The notes: generated by a model not told the origin, from the letters alone. Shown: positions 1 to 8,988, counted from the stretch's first letter. The stretch is 64,000 nucleotides of DNA from an uncultured Paracoccaceae bacterium (GCA_947499715.1 CANMPL010000003.1:186001-250000), one strand, 5' to 3'. Translations and numbers: made by a program.

Positions 1-404
1 AAGCGGCCATCGCGGTAGATAAAGCCGATGTGATAGACCGCGTCAGCAACCGTATCCACGTAGTCACGGCCCTGAAATTGCAGCGTGCCACCGTCACCTT
101 GCACAAGGTGAAAGCCGGTTTCCTCGTCACCCTCATCATCGCCATGGCCCAGCACAAATTCACCATAAAGCGCAGGGTTGGCGCGGATATGGTCGCTGAT
201 TGCCATCACATCTGCGGCGGTGATCCGGCCGTCGTTGTTGACGCCTGTGGCATCAATCGCCGCGCCGATGGCGTTGTTCATCATCTGCCCGCCTGCAAGA
301 CCGCCTGCGATATCCCGATCAGAAACATTCCTTTGGATACCCCCGTCACGCTCAACAAAATGAAGAATACTTTCCATAGCGGTGGTCGCGTCAGGCGTAG
401 GCAT
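1..404 (-). CDS. Dockerin/EF-hand-like hypothetical protein, 3' end cut by the window
   Basis: About 134 codons are visible, reading leftward off the window edge, so the C-terminus is missing. The ATG at 404 follows an AGGA ribosome site and the protein starts MPTPDATTAMESILHF. Around residues 53-76 a loop NNDGRITAADV resembles the calcium-binding loop of type I dockerins and EF-hands (acidic or Asn residues at alternate positions, then Asp). No signal peptide is present. The loop is seen in the sequence; calcium binding is inferred. No family could be named, and the missing C-terminus probably holds the defining domain. Upstream DNA up to rpiA carries only a short palindrome. Confidence 0.6.
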   Translation of the reverse strand, partial: MPTPDATTAMESILHFVERDGGIQRNVSDRDIAGGLAGGQMMNNAIGAAIDATGVNNDGRITAADVMAISDHIRANPALYGEFVLGHGDDEGDEETGFHLVQGDGGTLQFQGRDYVDTVADAVYHIGFIYRDGR

Positions 405-687
405 GAACTGTCCTTTCAGTTGGGTTAACGGGTGCGCTTATCCGTCGGTAGCTAGCAAAAGAGACGGTCTTAAGGCGAGGTCTCGGCGGCACCAACAGGT
501 GGTTAACACATTCAAAAATAAGCGAAATTTCGCGAACGCGGAGTCAACCGCGCCACGCAGCTGTTGCTCAAAAGTGGTTAATGCATTGATTTCATAAGGA
601 ATGGTGCGCGAGCCGCGACAAGCGGGTTCCTGCTACAGATATTGACCGCAAGATCGGCAGGATCTTGCTGATGTCGCTGTTTCTGGC
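405..687. other. Intergenic region with a 12-bp palindrome
   Basis: This 283-bp stretch lies upstream of the dockerin-like gene and downstream of rpiA. No gene was found. A perfect palindrome GCGAAATTTCGC at 522-533 could be an operator, but nothing else supports that. Confidence 0.3.
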
Positions 688-1476
688 CTAATCCGCCATG
701 TCCGAAAACAGGTTGTCGGTCTCAAGAAAATCAAAACGGGATTCCTCGGACGTGCCTTTGTTGATGTCCTGCACTTCCACCCGGCCATCGCCGTAGCCGA
801 TCACGACCGCGTCGCAGATATCAATGAAAAGACCATTCTCCACGACACCGGGGATCTGGTTCAGCACCAGCGACAATTGTCGCGCATTGCCGATCCGGTT
901 GAGGTGAAGATCAAGGATATAGTTGCCTTCGTCGGTAATCAGCGGCGCGTCGCCGTTCATCCGCAGGCTGGTGGCGTTGCCCAGCACATCCATCCCTGTC
1001 AGCATCTCTTCGATCAGGATCTTTGACGTCTGCCAGCCAAAGGGTATGACCTCGACCGGCAATGGAAAGGCACCAAGTGTGTCCACCCGCTTTGAGATAT
1101 CGGCAATCACGACCATCTGATCTGACGCGGTTGCGACAATCTTTTCCTGCAAATGCGCACCCCCGCCGCCTTTGATCAGGTTCAGGTCGCGGTCATATTC
1201 ATCCGCCCCGTCAATGGTGATATCAAGCCACTTCGCCTCATCAAGCGAGATCACCTCGATCCCGACATCGCGTGCCAGCTGCGCCGTCCGGCTAGAGGTT
1301 GGCACCCCTTTGATTTGCAGGCCCTCTTCGCGAACAAGCTCGCCCAGGCAGCGGACTAGCCAAGCCGCCGTGGATCCTGTCCCCAGGCCCACTTTCATCC
1401 CGCTTTCGACAAATTCGGTGGCGCGTTTGGCGGCGACAAATTTGGCTTTGTCGATGGGGGACAATTCGGATGGCAT
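688..1476 (-). CDS. rpiA: Ribose-5-phosphate isomerase A
   Basis: RpiA interconverts ribose 5-phosphate and ribulose 5-phosphate in the cytoplasmic pentose phosphate pathway. The 262-residue protein has the full family signature: phosphate-binding GLGTGSTA at 30-37, the DGADE motif at 89-93, and KGGGGA at 102-107 followed by the catalytic Glu at 111. Length is slightly above the roughly 220-230 residues usual in enterobacteria, with an acidic C-terminal tail common in Rhodobacterales. It is transcribed away from the GST/serine lyase pair across a 264-bp gap that contains a 23-nt palindrome. Assignment is secure. Confidence 0.97.
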   Translation of the reverse strand: MPSELSPIDKAKFVAAKRATEFVESGMKVGLGTGSTAAWLVRCLGELVREEGLQIKGVPTSSRTAQLARDVGIEVISLDEAKWLDITIDGADEYDRDLNLIKGGGGAHLQEKIVATASDQMVVIADISKRVDTLGAFPLPVEVIPFGWQTSKILIEEMLTGMDVLGNATSLRMNGDAPLITDEGNYILDLHLNRIGNARQLSLVLNQIPGVVENGLFIDICDAVVIGYGDGRVEVQDINKGTSEESRFDFLETDNLFSDMAD

Positions 1477-1638
1477 GAGATGGCTCCTCAGGTGCAGACG
1501 ATGGCGTTATAGGCGCAATTCAGACGCGGCGCGAGGGGGTAAAGCCGCAGCGTTCAGACCTGTGGTGTGGCATGGGCAGGGTTAACATGGTGCAAACCCT
1601 TCACCAATTGCCGCACAATACCGCGCATGCGTTGGGTC

Positions 1639-1661
1639 AAAATTTTTCGTCGAAAAATTTT
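1639..1661. repeat. 23-nt AT-rich palindrome, copy 1
   Basis: Two perfect 11-nt arms, AAAATTTTTCG and its complement, flank a single central T. It lies in the gap between divergent rpiA and the GST gene. A sister element of the same length and design is at 61429-61451. Here it sits between diverging genes, so terminator function is unlikely; it may be a protein-binding site or a dispersed repeat. Confidence 0.75.
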
Positions 1662-1740
1662 TGCCCGCCCAAATGTCATTTTCGCATCCAAGCGTCGGTT
1701 TTCGGCGGACGTGCAATCAAGCGCGGGTTACTAAGGCCAC

Positions 1741-2427
1741 ATGACTGACCCGCTTCGTCTGCACTATGCCCCTGACAACGCCAGCCTTTGTGTCAGGCTG
1801 GCGCTCGAAGAACTACGCCTGCCGTATGAAACGGTGCTGGTCGACCGCGGTGCGGCGGCCCAAAGGTCGCCCCGTTATCTTGCGCTGAACCCAAATGGCT
1901 TGATCCCCGTGATCGAAGGCCCGGAAGGCCCGATGTTTGAAACAGCCGCGATCCTGCTTTGGCTGGCCGACACCCATGGCGCGTTGATCCCCAAGCCCGA
2001 CGCAAGCGGCCGCGCCCATGCGGTGCAATGGCTGTTTTGGCTGGCCAACACCTATCACCCATCACTGCGCTTGCTGTTTTATCCCGATCAATACATTGCA
2101 GACGCGACAAGCGCTTTGCGCCAAAGGACCCGCGACCGGCTGCTTGACATGCTGGCGCTTCTTGAAACCGCCGACCGCGCCGAATGGCTGGACGCTGATG
2201 CACCGACGGTGATGTCATGTTATCTGGGGCCAATGTTGCGCTGGACCCAGATCTATGGCGGGCGGCCGGGCTGGTGTGACCTTGCGCCCTACCCGCGTCT
2301 GCTGGCCTTTGCCCAAAGGGCGGAGGCGCGTGCCGCTGTGCAACGCTGTGCCATCGCCGAAGGCCTTGGTGCCACCCCGTTTTCCGCCCCCTCTTTACCC
2401 AACCCGCCCGAAGGACGTGCCATTTAG
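1741..2427 (+). CDS. Glutathione S-transferase family protein
   Basis: This 228-residue protein has the two-domain GST layout. The N-terminal thioredoxin-like half carries NPNGLIPVI at 50-58 with the cis-proline that contacts glutathione, and ETAAI at 67-71 in place of the usual ESxAI. An all-helical C-terminal half follows. It probably conjugates or reduces a small electrophile with glutathione in the cytosol; the substrate cannot be told. The stop codon directly abuts the ATG of the serine ammonia-lyase, so the two are almost certainly co-transcribed and translationally coupled. Confidence 0.9.
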   Translation: MTDPLRLHYAPDNASLCVRLALEELRLPYETVLVDRGAAAQRSPRYLALNPNGLIPVIEGPEGPMFETAAILLWLADTHGALIPKPDASGRAHAVQWLFWLANTYHPSLRLLFYPDQYIADATSALRQRTRDRLLDMLALLETADRAEWLDADAPTVMSCYLGPMLRWTQIYGGRPGWCDLAPYPRLLAFAQRAEARAAVQRCAIAEGLGATPFSAPSLPNPPEGRAI

Positions 2428-3801
2428 ATGTTTCTGAGCGTTTTTGACATGTTCAAGGTGGGCGTCGGCCCATCTTCGTCCCACACGATTGGGCCTATGG
2501 TGGCTGCGGCCAGGTTTCTGGATCACTTGCGGGCGCAGCCTTTCAAGGTAGCTGGCCTGCGCGCCAGCCTGCATGGATCGTTGGCCTTTACCGGCGTTGG
2601 CCATGCGACAGACCGCGCGGTGATCCTTGGCCTCGCGGGGTTCGTGGCCGACGACTATGACGCCGACAAGGCCGAGGCAGAGCTGGCCCGCATCCGCGAC
2701 GCCCACACCGTGTCGCCCGCGGGTTTGGGCGCACTTGCCTTCCACCCCAAAGACGATGTGATCTTTGATTTTGGCCCACCGCTGCCCGGTCATGCCAATG
2801 GTCTGATCCTGCGCGGATTGGATGCCCAGGGCGATGTGGTCACGCAGATCACCTATTATTCCATTGGCGGTGGCTTTGTGCTGACAGACGCGGAGCTGGC
2901 GGCGGGCAAAGACGCAGACGATGGCCCCGCCGTGCCTTATCCGTTCAAAAGCGCCAAAGAGATGCTGCAGATGGCGGAAACCAGTGGCAAGAGCATCGCA
3001 GACATGAAGCGCGCCAATGAGTTAAGCCGCCGCGACGCCGGCGGCCTGAACGCCGGATTGACCCGGATCTGGCAGGTGATGAACGCCTGTATTGATCGCG
3101 GGCTTGCGACCGACGGCACCCTGCCCGGCGGGCTGAATGTGCGCAGGCGCGCCAAGGGCATTCATGATGCGCTGATGGCCGAACGCGGGCTGAACCAGCC
3201 CGCCCCGCATACGATCAACGACTGGATGTCGATGTATGCCATGGCCGTGAACGAGGAAAACGCAGCCGGTGGGCAAGTGGTCACGGCACCAACCAACGGG
3301 GCCGCAGGCGTGGTGCCTGCCACGATCCGCTACTGGCTCGACCATGTGCCGGGTGCCAGCGAAAAGGCCGTGCCAGAGTTTCTGTTGACCGCCGCCGCCA
3401 TCGGCGGGTTGATCAAATTCAACGCCAGCATCAGCGGCGCGGAATGTGGCTGTCAGGCCGAGGTCGGCAGTGCCAGTGCGATGGCGGCAGCAGGTCTGTG
3501 CGCGGTCATGGGCGGCACGCCGGAACAGATCGAAAATGCTGCAGAAATCGCGCTAGAGCATCATTTGGGCATGACCTGCGATCCGATCCGCGGCCTTGTG
3601 CAGGTGCCTTGCATTGAACGCAACGGGCTTGGCTGCATCAAGGCCGTGAGTGCCGCCAGCCTGTCACTGCGCGGTGACGGCGTGCATCTGGTCCCGCTGG
3701 ATGCCGCGATCGAAACTATGCGCCAGACCGGCATGGATATGAGCGAGAAATACAAGGAAACCGCGCTGGGTGGCTTGGCCGTAAACGTGCCGAACTGCTA
3801 G
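2428..3801 (+). CDS. sdaA: L-serine ammonia-lyase, single-chain, [4Fe-4S]
   Basis: SdaA converts L-serine to pyruvate and ammonia using an oxygen-sensitive [4Fe-4S] cluster. The 457-residue chain joins the beta domain (GPSSSHT at 14-20) to the alpha domain with cysteines 340, 342, 384 and 395 in GAECGC, TCDPI and VPCIE. It ends exactly in NVPNC, so the last residue, Cys457, matches the C-terminal Cys known from the Legionella enzyme to cap the cluster (tail-in-mouth). The ATG begins at the base after the GST stop. Nine bases separate it from the methyltransferase that follows, suggesting one operon. Confidence 0.96.
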   Translation: MFLSVFDMFKVGVGPSSSHTIGPMVAAARFLDHLRAQPFKVAGLRASLHGSLAFTGVGHATDRAVILGLAGFVADDYDADKAEAELARIRDAHTVSPAGLGALAFHPKDDVIFDFGPPLPGHANGLILRGLDAQGDVVTQITYYSIGGGFVLTDAELAAGKDADDGPAVPYPFKSAKEMLQMAETSGKSIADMKRANELSRRDAGGLNAGLTRIWQVMNACIDRGLATDGTLPGGLNVRRRAKGIHDALMAERGLNQPAPHTINDWMSMYAMAVNEENAAGGQVVTAPTNGAAGVVPATIRYWLDHVPGASEKAVPEFLLTAAAIGGLIKFNASISGAECGCQAEVGSASAMAAAGLCAVMGGTPEQIENAAEIALEHHLGMTCDPIRGLVQVPCIERNGLGCIKAVSAASLSLRGDGVHLVPLDAAIETMRQTGMDMSEKYKETALGGLAVNVPNC

Positions 3802-3810
3802 GTTTGGAAC

Positions 3811-4548
3811 ATGACCGCGCAACTTGATCTGCATTACACCGATGCCGAATTGGTGGCCCTTTATGACGCCGAATGTGGATGGAGCGCCGACCGCAGCTTT
3901 TACGCAGCCCTGCCCGGCCCCGCCCGATGCCGCGTCTTGGACGTTGGCTGTGGCACCGGGTTGATCGCCGCCCGGATCGCGCAGGATGGTCACGATGTGA
4001 CGGGTGTTGACCCAGCCAAGGCGATGCTGGACGTCGCCAAACGGCGGCCCGGCGGGTGCGACGTCACCTGGATCGCGGGTTACGCGGAGGCCGCAGCAGG
4101 CCCCTTTGATCTGATCTATATGACCGGCCATGCGTTCCAGACCTTTGTCACTGACGATGAGATCGCGGGCTTTGTGCAAACGGTGCGCGACCTGCTGGCC
4201 CCGGATGGACGGTTCGTCTTTGAAACGCGCAACCCCGCGCAGGATTGGCGCAAGCGCTGGACCGATACAAAGACCATCGCGGGGCCAAAAGGGCCGGTCA
4301 CCCTGCAACGCTTTGTCACTGCACAAACCGCCGAGGTCATTACCTTTACCACCCGATATTTTTTGCCCGAGGGGCCAAAGGACAGCATCAGCACTTTACG
4401 GTTCTTGCGGCCCGACCAGATCACCCAGCAGGCCGAGGCCGCTGGCCTGCGGGTCAGACACATCTGGGGTGACTGGGACAAAGGCGATTTTGACCCAGAC
4501 CAAAGCGACGAAATCATCTGTGAGCTGGTGCGGCGCGCAGGTCTGTAA
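3811..4548 (+). CDS. Class I SAM-dependent methyltransferase
   Basis: This 245-residue protein has a Rossmann-like methyltransferase fold. Motif I, LDVGCGTG at 43-50, binds S-adenosylmethionine, and GVDPAKAML supplies the acidic residue at the end of beta2. The rest fits a small-molecule methyltransferase of the methyltransf_11/25 type. Substrate is unknown. It lies nine bases after sdaA on the same strand and probably shares its transcript. Confidence 0.87.
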   Translation: MTAQLDLHYTDAELVALYDAECGWSADRSFYAALPGPARCRVLDVGCGTGLIAARIAQDGHDVTGVDPAKAMLDVAKRRPGGCDVTWIAGYAEAAAGPFDLIYMTGHAFQTFVTDDEIAGFVQTVRDLLAPDGRFVFETRNPAQDWRKRWTDTKTIAGPKGPVTLQRFVTAQTAEVITFTTRYFLPEGPKDSISTLRFLRPDQITQQAEAAGLRVRHIWGDWDKGDFDPDQSDEIICELVRRAGL

Positions 4549-4624
4549 CGCCACCAACATCACGCACGTCACTCACAGCCATCCGGTGATTGCCGTTCGG
4601 CCCCCACCGCCCTAGCTTGGCCCC

Positions 4625-5557
4625 ATGCAAACCGATCGCCCATATCTTGGCATCCTGTTGATGCTTGGCTTTTGTGTGCTGGCCCCTTTGGGTGACAGCA
4701 TCGCAAAGCTCTTGGGCGGTCAGGTCCCGCTGACGGTCTTGTTGCTGGCCCGCTTCGTTGTGCAGGTGCTGTTGCTGCTGCCCCTTGTCTGGCTGAGCGG
4801 TCTGCGCCTGTCACTGCCCAAGGGCACCTTTGCGCTGACGTGGCTGCGAAGCCTCCTGCACATTCTTGGTATTGGCTTCATGTTCAGTGCTTTGCGGTTT
4901 CTGCCGCTTGCTGATGCGCTGGCCATCGCTTTTGTCATGCCGTTTATCATGCTGCTCTTGGGGTATTGGGTGCTGGGCGAAGTCGTCGGACGTCAGCGCA
5001 TGGCGGCTTGTGCCGTAGGTTTTGTCGGCACGCTGTTGGTTATTCAACCCAACTTTGCGTCCGTCGGCTGGCCTGCGTTGTTGCCGCTGGCCGTGGCTGT
5101 GGTTTTCGCACTTTTCATGCTGGTCACCCGCCAGATCGCAAAGAAGATCGACCCGATTGCCCTGCAAACCATCAGCGGGCTGCAGGCCAGCATGATCCTG
5201 ATCCCGATTTTGCTGCTTCAGGGGCAATTGCCGGTCGCGCAGGCTCCGCTGCCATCCACAGGCATTCTATGGATGCTCGTCCTGCTTGGCGGGATAGGCA
5301 CAATCGCGCATCTGATGATGACATGGAGCTTGCGGTTCGCCCCTGCCGCCACACTGGCACCGATGCAATACCTCGAAATCCCCTTTGGCACCCTGATCGG
5401 GTGGATCGTGTTTTCAGATCTGCCAAATGGACTGGCCGCCTTGGGGATATGCATCACCATTGGCGCGGGCCTTTACATCATCGGGCGTGAACGGCGTCTA
5501 TCACAGCATCCAGCGCCGACAGCGGCAGCGTCAAAAGCACCGGCCCCCGAGGTGTGA
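4625..5557 (+). CDS. DMT superfamily (EamA) transporter
   Basis: A 310-residue inner-membrane protein with ten predicted hydrophobic helices arranged as two EamA repeats, typical of drug/metabolite transporters that export or import small metabolites. The first repeat includes LRFLPLADALAIAFVMPF, a usual EamA signature. The last 80 bp of the gene overlap the 3' end of the oppositely oriented thiamine pyrophosphokinase gene; the overlap encodes the polar, Ala/Pro-rich tail after the last helix. The substrate cannot be inferred from sequence. Confidence 0.92.
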   Translation: MQTDRPYLGILLMLGFCVLAPLGDSIAKLLGGQVPLTVLLLARFVVQVLLLLPLVWLSGLRLSLPKGTFALTWLRSLLHILGIGFMFSALRFLPLADALAIAFVMPFIMLLLGYWVLGEVVGRQRMAACAVGFVGTLLVIQPNFASVGWPALLPLAVAVVFALFMLVTRQIAKKIDPIALQTISGLQASMILIPILLLQGQLPVAQAPLPSTGILWMLVLLGGIGTIAHLMMTWSLRFAPAATLAPMQYLEIPFGTLIGWIVFSDLPNGLAALGICITIGAGLYIIGRERRLSQHPAPTAAASKAPAPEV

Positions 5558-6137
5558 TGGTCACCGCGCGTGCGGCCACCTCATTGGATGAGCTGATCTT
5601 TCCGGCAGGGTGCATGGCCATATCTTCCAATTCCCACCGCAGCCCTGTTGTCCGCACCACCGCATGATCCAACGGCAGCACGGCAATGCGGTCCCCGATG
5701 TTGAGCGATAGACGCGTCGGGGTCGTCAGTAAGACCACCACGTCGTCTTCGCTCAGCAAGATCACCGGCTGTTCAGGGTAACGCGCAAGGGTGTTAAGCA
5801 CACTTAGCGTATGATCCAGCCTGCCCCCCAAGAAACCCGCCGCCAAAAACAGCGGTGCCTTGATGCGCTGCAGCACCTTTTCAAAGTCCGTGGTGTCGGG
5901 ATCATCGACTGGGCATAGCACCGCAGAGAAGGCTTTGCGGGCATCCGGCGAAATGCTATCAAGGTCCCCGATCACTGCCAAAGGATGCAACCCTGCTGCA
6001 AGGGCCGTATCCGCACCGCCATCTGCCGCAACACATCCCTCAGCGCGGTTTAGGCATATCTTAAGAACACTGGGCGAAACATCGGCTCCACCAAGCAAGG
6101 TAAGAGGTGCCCCTTCATGCGCAATCAGATCAATCAT
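5478..6137 (-). CDS. Thiamine pyrophosphokinase
   Basis: Catalyses ATP + thiamine to AMP + thiamine diphosphate, a salvage route to the cofactor. The 219-residue protein shows the family motifs AADGGAD at 37-43, GDLDSI at 57-62, DTTDF at 81-85 and GGRLDHTL at 104-111, covering metal/ATP binding and thiamine binding. Length is normal for bacterial enzymes of the ThiN type. The gene converges on the EamA gene and shares 80 bp with it tail to tail. No TPP riboswitch was seen upstream. Start ATG at 6137 has only a weak ribosome site. Confidence 0.93.
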   Translation of the reverse strand: MIDLIAHEGAPLTLLGGADVSPSVLKICLNRAEGCVAADGGADTALAAGLHPLAVIGDLDSISPDARKAFSAVLCPVDDPDTTDFEKVLQRIKAPLFLAAGFLGGRLDHTLSVLNTLARYPEQPVILLSEDDVVVLLTTPTRLSLNIGDRIAVLPLDHAVVRTTGLRWELEDMAMHPAGKISSSNEVAARAVTITPRGPVLLTLPLSALDAVIDAVHAR

Positions 6138-6276
6138 TCTGCATCGTGTGCGCCTGTGCGACAGTTCTTATTCTCGACACAATATGACCCCAAAGATTTC
6201 ACGTTACCGTTCCCGATTGGGAACCAATTGTTGGTAAATAAGGTGTCATTGAGCATGAGAGAAAGCGAGCAAAAAC

Positions 6277-8574
6277 ATGGTTGAGTCGAGCAAAATCCTC
6301 ACCGTTTCCTACGGCACCTTTTCGTGCACGCTGGAAGGATTTGATGATTCCTTTTCCACGATGAAGGCGATTGCCGAATATTTCCGCGACCTTGCCGCAG
6401 GCGATCGCTATTTCGGGGCCGAACCACCAACACCTGACGCAGAGATGCTCAGCGCGATTGCACAGCGCGAAACCTCGCGCCCGGTCGAAGCACAGAAAAC
6501 CGAAGACGGGTTCCACCTGCGCGCGGCCGCACCGGCACTTGCAGTCGTCGAACCCGCCATGCCGCCAGAGCCTCAGCGCCCTGCCGCGGCCCCCGACATG
6601 TCCGATCTGGCCGATATGGGGCAAGACGATGCCGTCGAAGACGCAGAAGCCGCTTTGGCGGAAGCCGCCATCGAAGACGCAGCCCCAGAGGTCCGCGTCG
6701 CTGAAGACGTCGCTGAAGAGATTGAAGACGACACGCCCGAGGCCCCGGTGATGGACGCGGCGGACGATGTCACAGAAGACGCAGAAGCCTTCTTTGCCGC
6801 GGCAGAAGATGCGCCCGAAGAAGACGTCGAGGAAGAAACATATGAGGCCGCTGAACTTAGCGAAGCACCGGCCCATCCCGACCCCTCAAGCGTTGCCGCT
6901 AAACTGCAGCGCATTCGTGCGGTTGTTGGCCAAACCGACGCGCTTGAAGCCGAAACATATGCCGAAGACATCGCCGAAATTGATGTGAGCGAAATTGCGG
7001 ACGTCGCAGTTGAGGACATTGAGGACGAGATCCAAGAAGATGTCGCGATCGACGACGCGCAAGACATCGCAGAAGCGATGGAAGAGACCGCAGCAGAAGA
7101 AACTGCCGTGGACATTCCAGCGTTTGAAGATGTGTTCGCCCAAGACGACGATTCGATGACTGACGCTGATGACGATATCGACGCCGAAGAGAGCGCCGAC
7201 GTCGATCTTGATGACATGTCTTTCGAAGATGACGCAGACGAAATGCTGTCAGACGACAGCGAAGACCTTGCAGCATTCCTGGGCGACGACTCCGACATCG
7301 ACACGCCCGACGACGCGGCGGAAGCTGTGGCAGAGGCACCAGCCGATGACACAGACGCCCAGATCTCGGCTGTGTTGCGCAACCTCGAACGCGCAGGCGC
7401 GGCAATCCCTGATGATGTCGAAATCACATCCATTGATGACGCGGATGCGGAAGAAGATGACGCGGATGCGGAAGAAGCGGCAGACCTCGCCTCTGACGTA
7501 GAAGACACTTTGGAAGACGACGCCGAAGCCGTCGAAGAAGTGGCCGCCAAACCAACTTTGCGCGCCCGGATCTTGCGGGTCGCAAAGCGCGTGACCCCGG
7601 TGGATGCCGCAGAGCCTGAAGCCGCACAACCCGACGCCGACGTTGCATCGGACATCGCGGCCGAGGCGGACACCAGCGACGACCTGATGGCCGACGTGAT
7701 GGCCGACATCGCCATGGCGGAAGAAGAAGGCGCCACCGAAATGGCCGTCGACCATGTTGATGAGGCCGTGGAAGCCGCAGACGACAATGCCGAAGACTTT
7801 GCCAGCGATTTGTCGCAGGACGACGAAGACGACCTGCAGCGCGCCCTTCAGGAAGCGACCGAAGTAACGACCGCCGAAGAAGAGGCACCGCGCCCCGGTC
7901 GCAGTGCCTTGCCTGAAAATGATGACGCGGCCATGTCGCGGATCATGGAACAGGCGGACGAGGAACTGTCCAACCCTGAAAGCAGCCGCCGCCGTGCCGC
8001 AATTGCACAGCTCAAAGCTGCTGTCGCCGCCACAGAAGCCGCACGCCAATTGGGCGAAAACGGCGCTGACGACGCAAAACCAGAGGATGCATTCCGCGAG
8101 GATCTGGACAAGGTGGTGCGCCCGCGGCGCGCGGCCCGTCCCGAAGCAACCGAATCTCGCAGCGAACGGCCGCGTCCGGCACCACTGAAACTGGTGGCAT
8201 CCCAGCGTGTTGACCCCGCCCCGGCTGCGCCGTCAGCGCCAGTGCAGCCACGCCGCGTTGCAATGTCCACACCCGTGGCCGAAACTGACGCCGACAGCTT
8301 TGCGGAATTTGCAGAAGAAATGGGCGCCAAGGAACTGCCCGACCTTCTGGAAGCCGCCGCCGCCTATACCGCCTATGTCGAGGGCTCTGATGATTTCTCG
8401 CGGCCACAGATCATGAAAAAGGTTCAGGCCACGACCGATCAAAGCTTCAGCCGTGAAGATGGCCTGCGGTCCTTTGGCACGCTCCTGCGTGAAGGTCGGA
8501 TCAACAAAGCCGGGAACGGTCGTTTCCAGGTGTCCGATCAAACGCGCTTCAAGCCGGAACAAAAAGCAGGCTGA
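6277..8574 (+). CDS. Very acidic low-complexity protein with conserved ends (often mislabelled CheA)
   Basis: The 765-residue protein has three parts. Residues 1-60 form a conserved head (KILTVSYGTFSCTLEGFDD onward, continuing to YFRDLAAGDRYFGAEPPTPD). Residues about 60-660 are a long tract dominated by Asp, Glu and Ala, with many GAAGAC codon repeats, surely disordered. Residues about 675-765 form a conserved tail with AKELPDLLEAAAAYTAYVEG and a helix-turn segment. Related Rhodobacterales proteins are often annotated as chemotaxis protein CheA or lipoprotein, but no histidine phosphotransfer or ATPase domain is present, nor a lipobox. Function unknown. A strong terminator follows. Transcribed alone; ATG 6277. 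Confidence 0.85.
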   Translation: MVESSKILTVSYGTFSCTLEGFDDSFSTMKAIAEYFRDLAAGDRYFGAEPPTPDAEMLSAIAQRETSRPVEAQKTEDGFHLRAAAPALAVVEPAMPPEPQRPAAAPDMSDLADMGQDDAVEDAEAALAEAAIEDAAPEVRVAEDVAEEIEDDTPEAPVMDAADDVTEDAEAFFAAAEDAPEEDVEEETYEAAELSEAPAHPDPSSVAAKLQRIRAVVGQTDALEAETYAEDIAEIDVSEIADVAVEDIEDEIQEDVAIDDAQDIAEAMEETAAEETAVDIPAFEDVFAQDDDSMTDADDDIDAEESADVDLDDMSFEDDADEMLSDDSEDLAAFLGDDSDIDTPDDAAEAVAEAPADDTDAQISAVLRNLERAGAAIPDDVEITSIDDADAEEDDADAEEAADLASDVEDTLEDDAEAVEEVAAKPTLRARILRVAKRVTPVDAAEPEAAQPDADVASDIAAEADTSDDLMADVMADIAMAEEEGATEMAVDHVDEAVEAADDNAEDFASDLSQDDEDDLQRALQEATEVTTAEEEAPRPGRSALPENDDAAMSRIMEQADEELSNPESSRRRAAIAQLKAAVAATEAARQLGENGADDAKPEDAFREDLDKVVRPRRAARPEATESRSERPRPAPLKLVASQRVDPAPAAPSAPVQPRRVAMSTPVAETDADSFAEFAEEMGAKELPDLLEAAAAYTAYVEGSDDFSRPQIMKKVQATTDQSFSREDGLRSFGTLLREGRINKAGNGRFQVSDQTRFKPEQKAG

Positions 8575-8603
8575 TCTGACGATCTTCAGATATTTCTGCG
8601 ACG

Positions 8604-8632
8604 AAAGGCGAAGGGCAACCTTCGCCTTTTTT
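8604..8632 (+). terminator. Rho-independent terminator of the acidic-protein gene
   Basis: An 11-bp perfect stem (AAAGGCGAAGG paired with CCTTCGCCTTT) with a GCAA tetraloop, followed by T residues, lies 30 bases after the stop codon at 8574. Confidence 0.92.
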
Positions 8633-8730
8633 GCTTTTCCCACATCCATGATGCCGGCACCGACGCAGACCGCCCCATCAACAGGGCGGCAAGAATGTCG
8701 TGCAGCCCCTTTTGGGGCTGCTCCTTTTGG

Positions 8731-8988
8731 TCAATCTTCGTCTGGTGGCGCATCAGGGTCAGGCTGTCCGATGCCTTTGAACAGCCCGCGAAACGGCACC
8801 GTCCACAGAATGCCCAGCCCAATGTAGATCGCCAATTCGACCCACAAAGAAACCTTTTGGGCCGGATCGGGGTAGAGCCAATTTATGACACTCACCACCG
8901 CGACCACATAGGTCGGCAGGCCCACCACAAGCACGACAAGCGCCCAGCGCTTGCGCGATTTGTAAGGAAGCTTGGAAAAGTCAAACAT
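8731..8988 (-). CDS. DUF2842 small membrane protein
   Basis: The 85-residue protein starts [15 protein letters not shown] and has two hydrophobic segments, about residues 16-37 and 48-66, then a PDPDAPPDED acidic tail. This matches the alphaproteobacterial DUF2842 family, of unknown role. The start was placed at 8988 because its A is shared with the last base of the purA stop codon (TGATG), a typical coupled arrangement. A longer reading frame upstream of it runs inside purA and is not credible. Confidence 0.88.
   Translation of the reverse strand: MFDFSKLPYKSRKRWALVVLVVGLPTYVVAVVSVINWLYPDPAQKVSLWVELAIYIGLGILWTVPFRGLFKGIGQPDPDAPPDED

Noticed and set aside
6138-6276. TPP riboswitch near the thiamine pyrophosphokinase gene
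   Set aside because: The conserved TPP-aptamer core (CUGAGA with ACYYGA) is not found on either strand.
6573-8049. Long antisense reading frames, Ser- or Gly/Phe-rich, opposite the acidic protein gene
   Set aside because: They mirror the GAx-rich codons of the acidic tract; composition is artificial, and no ribosome sites or domains are present.
6277-8574. Labelling the acidic protein as chemotaxis kinase CheA
   Set aside because: No HPt histidine, dimerisation or ATPase motif is visible; the similarity is only acidic low complexity.
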